Positions 9,186 through 15,592 of a stretch of DNA of 64,000 nt are shown here, in pieces. The notes under the pieces are model-generated. The model saw only the letters and a program-made list of their open reading frames with translations, searched no databases and was not told the DNA's origin. The translations under genes were made by a program, and so were the position numbers. Position 1 is the first letter of the stretch, and each line of letters starts with the position of its first letter. This DNA is from an uncultured Dehalococcoidia bacterium (GTDB lineage Bacteria > Chloroflexota > Dehalococcoidia > Lucifugimonadales > UBA1123): the NCBI GenBank assembly GCA_958296105.1, contig OY282441.1, forward strand, positions 2,563,800 through 2,627,799, read 5' to 3'.

Positions 9186-9985
9186 TGGTCGTCCTTGGTG
9201 AATCTGATTCCGTAGTAGGTGATGCGCTGACCGTCCGGCGCGATGAAATGGAAGAGATCCGATCTGCGGCGCGTCCCAGTGGATGATGGGAAGTCCACGC
9301 GGTGTCCTCTTCTGGTCGTCCTGGGTCCGTTGGTCTCGATCAAGTACAGATCGCGCGCGAAGTCGCTGCGTCCGTACTGTCTCCCCATTCCCGGAAAGGC
9401 GGTGAGCAGGCGGTACACCCTCTCCAGCCGCACCACGCGCCCCACGCCGTTGGTCATTGGATTGGAAGCCGAAGACTCGCTTACTATGTCGGAATAGACA
9501 GTGTAGAGAGACTGGAGGAATCCCTGATACGAACCTCTCCCCGGCTTTTGCTGTTTCCTCAACAGCGTCTTCGCCAGACGGGAGGGCTTTATGTTTCGCT
9601 CCAGCTTCCCGTCTATTCTGACGGCGGGATCCCCGCTCTGGATGCTCACAACGGAGGGGTACGAGATCAGGCTTCCGTCCTGTTCGTATATCTTCAGCCC
9701 AATTTCCTGAGCGGCGGCGATGAGCTCGGCGGCGTAGTTTTCGGAGAGGTAGCGCTCTTCGCCCTCCTCGTCGAACGGCCAAGACTGGCTGACGTTGCGC
9801 GCCTCTTGGCGCAGAACGTTCAGCGCCTCCTCGAGGCTGTGCCGAGATCGCCTGATTGCGTCGATGTTCCCTCTCTGGGAAGCCCCCTTCAGCGCACTGG
9901 CGCGCTTCTTCAGATCGTCCGCCGCCTTTCGCGTCGACTCCGCCGCTCGTTCGGTATCGCTGAACGCTTGCTCGAAGCTAATCAA
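9182..9985 (-). CDS. coiled-coil protein, first gene of the BrxD/SNF2 operon
   Basis: About 267 aa, no recognised family. Residues 1-75 are charged and heptad-like (DTERAAESTRKAADDLKKRA), typical of a coiled coil; the rest is a globular alpha/beta domain with IYEQDGSLISYPSVVSI and, near the end, a basic RRGHRVDFPSSTGTRRRSDL segment that could bind nucleic acid. Start choice: AAGGAG at 9992-9997 lies six bases before TTG 9985 but abuts ATG 9991; an ATG at 10033 is excluded because the promoter lies inside that reading. It occupies the place of the TerB-like gene of Shango, but no TerB-like sequence is visible. It may be the target sensor or DNA-binding subunit; function unknown. Confidence 0.75.
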   Translation of the reverse strand: MISFEQAFSDTERAAESTRKAADDLKKRASALKGASQRGNIDAIRRSRHSLEEALNVLRQEARNVSQSWPFDEEGEERYLSENYAAELIAAAQEIGLKIYEQDGSLISYPSVVSIQSGDPAVRIDGKLERNIKPSRLAKTLLRKQQKPGRGSYQGFLQSLYTVYSDIVSESSASNPMTNGVGRVVRLERVYRLLTAFPGMGRQYGRSDFARDLYLIETNGPRTTRRGHRVDFPSSTGTRRRSDLFHFIAPDGQRITYYGIRFTKDDQ

Positions 9986-10004
9986 TATCATCTCCTTATA
10001 TGTA

Positions 10005-10033
10005 ATTATAGGTGTTTTCCCTATTTTTGTCAA
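10005..10033 (-). promoter_or_regulatory. consensus sigma-70-type promoter of the BrxD/SNF2 operon
   Basis: Minus strand TTGACA (10028-10033), 17-base A-rich spacer, TATAAT (10005-10010): a perfect match to the housekeeping consensus. Transcription would start only about 10-15 bases before the first codon, leaving little more than the AAGGAG ribosome site as leader. The spacer and leader are AT-rich against a GC-rich background. Confidence 0.88.
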
Positions 10034-10353
10034 CCAAAGCTGGCGATATCCGCCTGATAGCCGCCGCGCCAGTCCGTCCTCGCCTGTGCAGACTCATAGA
10101 TACTCTCTCCGCAGACGCGGGGCGCGCGTATTTCGGTGGGCAGCCCGTCCGCGTCGGATGCGCTCGGCACGGCGTCGACCTCGCGCGCGATCACGCAGTC
10201 GGCCGCCGGTATCGCCGTACTGCGAGTATGGCGCGTGGCTTGCCTTCGGGCTCGGTCTGCCCCTTGCGCCCGAAGGCAATTGCTTTGCGCCCTTTCTCCG
10301 ATGTATTGTTTATGATAATGTCTCTCACTTCAGATTACACTCGCGGATGCGCC
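10034..10353. other. intergenic region, no gene seen
   Basis: Divergent spacer between the candidate defence operon and the next plus-strand gene. Open frames run through it on both strands but none shows family features or a ribosome site. Apart from the promoter at its left edge I see only a repeated GCCTTCGGG/GCCCGAAGGC palindrome near 10243-10275. Confidence 0.5.
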
Positions 10354-10956
10354 GTGACTAGATACCTGCTTGCGCTGCTGCTTGCCCTGATCGCCCTGAT
10401 CGCCTTGCCAGTTGGCGGCACGGCTCATGCCCAGTCCGATGAAGAAGAGTTCGATCCCCTTTTCGTGCGGCAGGCGGGGCCCTTCGACGTCGCGGTGAGA
10501 TGGCTGCCCCCTGCGCCGCAGGTGGGATTCATCAACATTGCCGTCAAGCCCACCCTCTCCGCTTCGGGGGAGTCGGTCGGAGACGCGAGGATCCGGCTGA
10601 TCGCGCAGGGCGAGGACAGAACGGGAATTCTCGCAAGGATAGCGGGCGAGAGCGAGACGGATTTCGAGGTGGTGGCGGTGAACTCGCCGGCAAGCCCCGA
10701 GATATACCGCGCCACCCTCAAGTTCGAGGAGGCGGGCAACTGGGTGCTGCGCGTGAACGTGAGCAGCCCGACCAGCGGAACGGCTGAGTTCGAGTCCCCA
10801 ATCGTCATCCTGCCCGCGCCAATCGAACCCGGCGCGCAGGGCGCATGGGCGTTTCTTGGAATCGTCATCGTCCTGTCTGCCGGCGGGGTCTACGTCGCCT
10901 GGTCCATCAGGAAGGCTCAAGCCGCTCGACAGGCGCATCAGCAAGGTCCACGATGA
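10354..10956 (+). CDS. secreted/membrane-anchored Ig-like protein with C-terminal helix
   Basis: Unrecognised exported protein, about 200 aa. With the GTG at 10354 it starts with MTRYLLALLLALIALIALPV, a standard signal peptide with a likely cut after AHAQ. The body (VRQAGPFDVAVRWLPPAPQV... WVLRVNVSSPTSGTAEF) is a beta-sandwich-like domain of the kind found in Ig-like or copper-resistance-type domains. A C-terminal transmembrane helix (FLGIVIVLSAGGVYVAW) and a basic tail (RKAQAARQ) anchor it with the domain outside. ATG 10318 would lengthen the N-terminus by 12 residues and is possible; neither start has a clear ribosome site. Its last 50 bases overlap the convergent gene. Confidence 0.72.
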   Translation: MTRYLLALLLALIALIALPVGGTAHAQSDEEEFDPLFVRQAGPFDVAVRWLPPAPQVGFINIAVKPTLSASGESVGDARIRLIAQGEDRTGILARIAGESETDFEVVAVNSPASPEIYRATLKFEEAGNWVLRVNVSSPTSGTAEFESPIVILPAPIEPGAQGAWAFLGIVIVLSAGGVYVAWSIRKAQAARQAHQQGPR

Positions 10957-11284
10957 ACAGCAGCCCGTCCATCTCGCGGTACGTCACCTCCACCGGCTCG
11001 GCAAGAAGCATATGCCCCCTTGCATGACTTGGGCTGAACTCCGCGAACCGCTGTCCCCTCTCTGCGTGAAATCTCAGCGCCGCGCCTGACCTATCCGTTA
11101 CTTCTATGGACTCCAATTCCAGCAGAGACCTTGCCTCCACGTCAGTGACCAGCCCCGTGAATACGAGCGTCTCTCCCCTCGTATCCGGCTGCGCCCCGCC
11201 GCATACCGCAAGCGCGGCCGGAGCCACGCCCAAGAGAATGGCTTGGCTCATGTACAGTAATCTGATCGACAAAAACGTGAACAT
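10907..11284 (-). CDS. small exported protein of unknown function
   Basis: About 125 aa, not recognised. N-terminal hydrophobic stretch (IRLLYMSQAILLGVAPAALAVC) looks like a signal peptide with an imperfect lipobox (LAVC, Val rather than Gly/Ala/Ser before Cys). The body has alternating strands (ETLVFTGLVTDVEARSLLEL... LLAEPVEVTYREMDGLLFIV), suggesting a small OB-fold or beta-barrel domain. Starts at 11284, 11251 or 11317 are all possible. It overlaps the 3' end of the plus-strand neighbour by 50 bp and lies divergently to the VWA protein gene, so it could be a real gene or a long antisense frame; the signal-like N-terminus favours a gene. Confidence 0.5.
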   Translation of the reverse strand: MFTFLSIRLLYMSQAILLGVAPAALAVCGGAQPDTRGETLVFTGLVTDVEARSLLELESIEVTDRSGAALRFHAERGQRFAEFSPSHARGHMLLAEPVEVTYREMDGLLFIVDLADAPVERLEPS

Positions 11285-11343
11285 CTTTCTCGTTGACTCG
11301 CAAACCAAGTCTTTCATATGTTGTACGACGGGGCTAGAGTAAC

Positions 11344-13464
11344 ATGCGAACATCTTACAAACTCATGCTGTTGGCGGCGTTTGCCGTCTTGATTGCCGCG
11401 CTGACGCCCACAGGCTCGGCGCGCGCTCAGGGACTTCCAGACCGATTGACGGTGGTTATGATAGACCGCGAGTCGATCTCCCGAGACTCCGCCTCGCTGG
11501 ATCTGGCTAGGTCCGTGATCGGCTTGCTGCTCCACTTGAAGGAGGGGCAGGCGTTCACCTTCGTATTCACCGATGATCTGGAAAATACGATCGGCCCCAT
11601 GGAGACCGATGCCGACGGGTTCAGAGACCTGCGCGCGAGCGTCGAGACCGATATGGCGTCCGCGCCCCCGTCGGGCGCGCTCGACCTCGTAGGCTCCCTT
11701 GCGGAGATCTACAACTACCTGAAGGGACTCCACGTCGATTCCAAGACGACGATCTACCTCATCACGGGCAGCGAATCCCCTGCGGATTCCGCGGCGCAGA
11801 TGGAGAAGCTCCCCCCCGTCTTGAGGTTGTTCGTCGAAGAGGGATGGGCTTTCTTCAACGTCACGACCCCCGCGACGGATGCCGGCCTGAAGGCGGCGCT
11901 CGACGAGATCAGCGCAGAGACCGGGGGCGAGTCTTTCGACCTCGCCATGTCGGACGGCCTCGAATCCATGTCGGAGCGCGTCCTGCTCCTCGATGCGAGG
12001 GGAACCCTCATCGAAATCGGTCAGACTACGCTCGCCTCCGGCTCCGTGTTCGAGGTAGAGGTGGGAGTCGTTCCGGGCACAGACACGCTGCACATTCTGT
12101 TTTTCCGAGAAGCGCCGATCACCTCCTTCAGACTGAAGAACCCGGACGGAATCGAATCGTCTGCCGGAGACCGCGCTTCGTCTTCAGTGATCGACCTTCC
12201 CCACGTCGTCATATGGGAGATCGTAGATCCGGTTCCGGGGACGTGGCGAATGGAGGTTAGGGGAACCGGCGGTCGCATGTCCGCGCACATGTACGCATCG
12301 AACAGGTATAGAGTCGAGCTTCAGCCAACCGGCGCGACTCCCGTGGGTCAGCCGTTCGGCATGGTCGTGGCTGTGCTGGAGGGCGACAGGCGCGCGCCGG
12401 TGGACGGCGTGACCATGACCGCCAGAGTAATTAGCCCGAGCGGAAGGTCGGTGCTGTACGAGCTCGCCGACGGCGGAACCGGCGGCGACGCCGTGGCGCG
12501 CGACGGCTTCTTCTCGACCACGCTCCCACCCGTGACGGAGGCGGGCGTGTACGATGTCGAGCTCAGCCTCATGTGGCAGGGAATCGACCACGCCGTAACC
12601 AGCCACTCTTCGTTCCGCGCTAAGCAGTTCCCGAGCGTCGACGTAACCGCCGAGGATCTGGACATTCTCGAACCCGGCGCCCGCGTGAAGGTCGCGTCGC
12701 TGCTCGTCAACATAGACGGACAGCCGTTCTCGGTGCCTGTGGACGATCTGAGCGTATCGCTCGCAGGCCAGGGGGATCTGGGCAATGTGGAGATCGTCCC
12801 TACAAGGCTCGTCTCCGCGGGCGAGGCGTTCGCTTTCGACGTGTTCTACACGCCGCAGTCCCAGTCTCTGGCGACTCTGGTAATCAACCTGAATCTGGTG
12901 TACGCGGACAGCCCGTTCTCCTACTCCACCGAGTCGCTGGTGGTCTCGTCCATTCAGCCTGCCCCGACTCCCATACCCCCGACTCCCGCGCCCACGCCGG
13001 CGCCGGCGCCGACCACCGTTCCGCACCCGACGCCCGAGCCGGTCGAGTACCAGTCGCCCGCGCCCATGATCGCGCTCATCGTCATCGGCGCGCTGGCGGC
13101 CATAATCCTCGCGGCGCTGCTGTACTGGCTGACTAGGCCAACGCCGTTCGGATACTTCTACACTGAGGACGGACAGCTGGTCATCGACTTCCGCGCCCTT
13201 CGGCGGACGCCTTCGGACAACCTGTTCTCGCGCAGCCTCGTCTCCGGCGAGGAGCTTGCGCTGCCCGGATTCGAGGGAGTCGCCTTCGAGTTCCGATCCG
13301 GCGAGGTCTCGATAGTCAGCACACAGGTATCCTCCCACGATGTCAGGGTGAACAACCAGCCCGTGACGGACTCCATGCTCATTCAGGACAACAGCTGGAT
13401 CGGCGCGCTCGGCAGGCTCTACGTCTTCTCGTCGCAGCCGCAGGATCGGGACGAAGACCAGTAG
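11344..13464 (+). CDS. membrane-anchored VWA/Ig-domain protein with FHA-like C-terminus
   Basis: 706 aa single-pass protein. Signal peptide at 1-28 (LMLLAAFAVLIAALTPTG, cut near SARAQ). Residues 30-225 read as a von Willebrand A-like fold (LTVVMIDRESIS, then TTIYLITGSESP), although the first strand lacks a full DxSxS metal motif. Next are Ig-like domains of the kind paired with VWA proteins (LHILFFREAPITSFRL; GQPFGMVVAVLEGDRRAPVDG). A Pro/Thr stalk near 545-570 precedes a transmembrane helix (MIALIVIGALAAIILAALLYW). The cytosolic tail (VRVNNQPVTDSMLIQDNSWI) looks FHA-like. It may sense an external ligand and signal to a phosphothreonine partner inside; that is inference. A terminator follows the stop. 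Confidence 0.82.
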   Translation: MRTSYKLMLLAAFAVLIAALTPTGSARAQGLPDRLTVVMIDRESISRDSASLDLARSVIGLLLHLKEGQAFTFVFTDDLENTIGPMETDADGFRDLRASVETDMASAPPSGALDLVGSLAEIYNYLKGLHVDSKTTIYLITGSESPADSAAQMEKLPPVLRLFVEEGWAFFNVTTPATDAGLKAALDEISAETGGESFDLAMSDGLESMSERVLLLDARGTLIEIGQTTLASGSVFEVEVGVVPGTDTLHILFFREAPITSFRLKNPDGIESSAGDRASSSVIDLPHVVIWEIVDPVPGTWRMEVRGTGGRMSAHMYASNRYRVELQPTGATPVGQPFGMVVAVLEGDRRAPVDGVTMTARVISPSGRSVLYELADGGTGGDAVARDGFFSTTLPPVTEAGVYDVELSLMWQGIDHAVTSHSSFRAKQFPSVDVTAEDLDILEPGARVKVASLLVNIDGQPFSVPVDDLSVSLAGQGDLGNVEIVPTRLVSAGEAFAFDVFYTPQSQSLATLVINLNLVYADSPFSYSTESLVVSSIQPAPTPIPPTPAPTPAPAPTTVPHPTPEPVEYQSPAPMIALIVIGALAAIILAALLYWLTRPTPFGYFYTEDGQLVIDFRALRRTPSDNLFSRSLVSGEELALPGFEGVAFEFRSGEVSIVSTQVSSHDVRVNNQPVTDSMLIQDNSWIGALGRLYVFSSQPQDRDEDQ

Positions 13465-13494
13465 CCGCTCGATACGAGGCTGGCCGAACATGAC

Positions 13495-13524
13495 AAGGGG
13501 CGCTCCGCAAAGGAGCGCCCCTTC
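13495..13524. terminator. hairpin terminator between convergent genes
   Basis: AAGGGGCGCTCC-GCAAA-GGAGCGCCCCTT, a 12-bp perfect stem lying between the stops of the VWA protein gene and the convergent cyclophilin gene. The T-rich tail (CTTCGGGTTT) is weak, so it may act in both directions as a bidirectional stop. Confidence 0.8.
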
Positions 13525-13547
13525 GGGTTTCATGGTATCCCGCCTCG

Positions 13548-14288
13548 CTACTCCTCCACGATCTTGATGCTGGTCACCACGTCGCCCTCGCTGGTGGCGG
13601 TCGATGGGTCGCGCAGCGTGATGCCGTTCACCACGTCCATCCCGCTCGACACCTTGCCGAACACCGAGTGGCAGGAGACGCCGGACGCCGAGCAGCTCTT
13701 GGGCGACCCGTCCGGGTTCAGCCCGTCCAGCTGCGTAACCGCGCGGAACGTTATGAAGAACTGGCTGCCGTTGGTGCCGCTGCCGTTTCTCTCCCCAGCG
13801 TTCGCCATGGACATGATGCCCTCGCTGTCGTGGCGCAGGTCAGGGTGAAACTCGTTGTCGAATCGGTATCCCGGCCCGCCGGTGCCTGTGCCAGTCGGGT
13901 CGCCGGACTGCGCCATGAAGTTGGCAAGCACGCGGTGGAACGTCACGCCGTCGTAGTAGCCTTCCCGCGCCAGAAAGACGAAGTTGTTCACCGTCATCGG
14001 TACTTTGTCCGCGTACAGCTCCACCTCGAACTTATCGCCCTTCGCCAGATTGAACACGGCGGTGTACTTCTTGGAGCTGTCTATCGTCATTGCCGGCGGA
14101 GAGTCCCACTGCTTGGGGCCGACGCGCTCGGGCATGGGAGTGGGATAAGCTATGGTGGGCTGGGGCTGCGTCGGCGGAGTGGGAGCGGACGGCTCGGACG
14201 TCGAAGCGCGCTCCTCGTCGGGAGAGGAGCAGGCGGCGAGCGCAGCTGCAAGCGCGACGAGCGCGACGACCGAAATCTTGAGTATCAT
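13548..14288 (-). CDS. lipoprotein peptidyl-prolyl cis-trans isomerase (cyclophilin type)
   Basis: Folding catalyst acting outside the membrane. 246 aa. Lipoprotein signal [20 protein letters not shown] with Cys at about residue 20, then a Pro/Thr-rich linker and a cyclophilin domain: [38 protein letters not shown] (catalytic Arg and the QxGD core), [38 protein letters not shown] 14288 has GGAGG six bases upstream; longer frames upstream lack support. An insertion with three cysteines ([15 protein letters not shown]) lies before the last strands and could form a disulfide in the extracytoplasmic space. Confidence 0.95.
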   Translation of the reverse strand: MILKISVVALVALAAALAACSSPDEERASTSEPSAPTPPTQPQPTIAYPTPMPERVGPKQWDSPPAMTIDSSKKYTAVFNLAKGDKFEVELYADKVPMTVNNFVFLAREGYYDGVTFHRVLANFMAQSGDPTGTGTGGPGYRFDNEFHPDLRHDSEGIMSMANAGERNGSGTNGSQFFITFRAVTQLDGLNPDGSPKSCSASGVSCHSVFGKVSSGMDVVNGITLRDPSTATSEGDVVTSIKIVEE

Positions 14289-14522
14289 GTTCTGCCTCCA
14301 GTTTGGGGTTGGGGAGTGAGCCGCGCCAAGCGAGCGGCGCGCGAATTTCGGCAACATTCTACGCAGGCGGACTCTGGTTTGTCACCCTGCGGCTCACGAA
14401 AGACCCATCTCCCAGACATGGACGCGATGGGAGCAGGGGCAGCCGTGAACCTCGTGTTCGCAGCGGCCTGCGCAGCGGCGGCGTCCCAGCGGCGGACGCT
14501 GCGGCGGAAAGGCGCAGTCTGG

Positions 14523-15140
14523 CTAGTCGATCTCCATGAACCGCCGCCAGTCCCGCGTTCTGACCGATTCGGAAACCTCTTCGTACTGCCGCGCCAAGTG
14601 CGTTCCCGCCACCAGCGCGGACATGGCGAGGCACAAGACTATCTGGCCTGTCGACTGCCCCGTGCCTATCGTCAGCGCGTTCAGGGCAAAGAATATCCAC
14701 GCCACGGAGAGGACGGGCTTTCTGGTCGCCGCGAGCATCAGCAGACCGGAGACAGCGGAAAGCATGGTGATCTGCCAGAGCATGAACGCGGAGATGCCCA
14801 GCGCCGTCGCCGCGCCCTTGCCTCCCCTGAAACGCAGCGCGGGAGAGAAGTTGTGGCCAAGAGTCGCCATCAGCGCGGCGGCGTAGATCCATACGTCGGC
14901 GAGAGACAGCGTCTGCGCGACTGCCACCGCCAATATGCCCTTGCCCGCGTCCGCCAGCAGCACGAGAACGCCAATCGGCGCGCCAAGCCGCCGCGCCGCG
15001 TTGAGCGCGCCCGGATTGCCGCTGCCGAACCCTCGTATGTCTCCCTTGGAGAGCAGCCGCCCCGCTATGTACGCCGTGGGAATGGCCCCCAGCAGGAACG
15101 CCGCCACGAGACTGGCAACCCCCGCCAGCGCCTCGCTCAC
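14523..15140 (-). CDS. plsY: glycerol-3-phosphate acyltransferase PlsY
   Basis: Integral membrane enzyme that transfers acyl groups from acyl-phosphate to glycerol-3-phosphate, first step of phospholipid synthesis. 205 aa, normal length. The three PlsY motifs are visible: GAIPTAYIAGRLLSKGDIRG followed by GSGNPGALNAAR, LADAGKGILAV, and GHNFSPALRFRGGKGAATALG. Starts at GTG 15140, overlapping the aroQ-like stop by four bases (GTGA), so the two are translationally coupled. At least five hydrophobic segments are seen. Confidence 0.93.
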   Translation of the reverse strand: MSEALAGVASLVAAFLLGAIPTAYIAGRLLSKGDIRGFGSGNPGALNAARRLGAPIGVLVLLADAGKGILAVAVAQTLSLADVWIYAAALMATLGHNFSPALRFRGGKGAATALGISAFMLWQITMLSAVSGLLMLAATRKPVLSVAWIFFALNALTIGTGQSTGQIVLCLAMSALVAGTHLARQYEEVSESVRTRDWRRFMEID

Positions 15141-15574
15141 GCCGATTCCAGCGCCGCCAGCGCGCCCTGAATGCCGAGACGGTAGCCGTACAGCCCGAAC
15201 CCGGTTATGACGCCCTTGCACACGGTCGCCACCTGAGACTGGCCGCCGCGAGACGCGGGGTTGGATATGTGTATCTCGTAGACTGGGAAATCGACCTGCG
15301 CGATGGCGGCGACTATCCCCGGATGCCCCGATGAGTACGCCGCCGGATTGAACAGCGCCGCGCCCACGTCGCCCCTCTCGTGGCACTCGTACAGCTTGTC
15401 GATCACCTCGCCCTCGATGTTGGAGTGGAATATCTCCACCTCTACGCCCAGCTGCTCGGCGTAGCCGCCGATGCGCTCATCGTACTCTTCGAGGGTCTGA
15501 GTTCCGAAGATGTGCGTCTGCGCCTTCCCGCGCATGTTCATTCCGAGTCCGTGAAGCACGAGGATCTTGGTCAA
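15137..15574 (-). CDS. type II 3-dehydroquinase-fold protein with altered active site
   Basis: 145 aa, the length and fold pattern of type II 3-dehydroquinate dehydratase: ILVLHGLGMNM at the N-terminus, HSNIEGEVIDKLYE, LFNPAAYSSGHPGIVAAI, YEIHISNPASRGGQSQ and GFGLYGYRLGIQGAL. However the segment equal to LGxREPxIYG reads RGKAQTHIFG, so the catalytic Tyr is Phe and the catalytic Arg is Ala; the His of EIHISN is kept. It is therefore doubtful as an AroQ of the shikimate pathway. Its partners (an AceE-like enzyme, hydroxypyruvate isomerase family) suggest action on a related hydroxy or keto acid. Stop overlaps plsY by four bases. Confidence 0.82.
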   Translation of the reverse strand: MTKILVLHGLGMNMRGKAQTHIFGTQTLEEYDERIGGYAEQLGVEVEIFHSNIEGEVIDKLYECHERGDVGAALFNPAAYSSGHPGIVAAIAQVDFPVYEIHISNPASRGGQSQVATVCKGVITGFGLYGYRLGIQGALAALESA

Positions 15575-15592
15575 TTGACTGCCTCCACTCGC

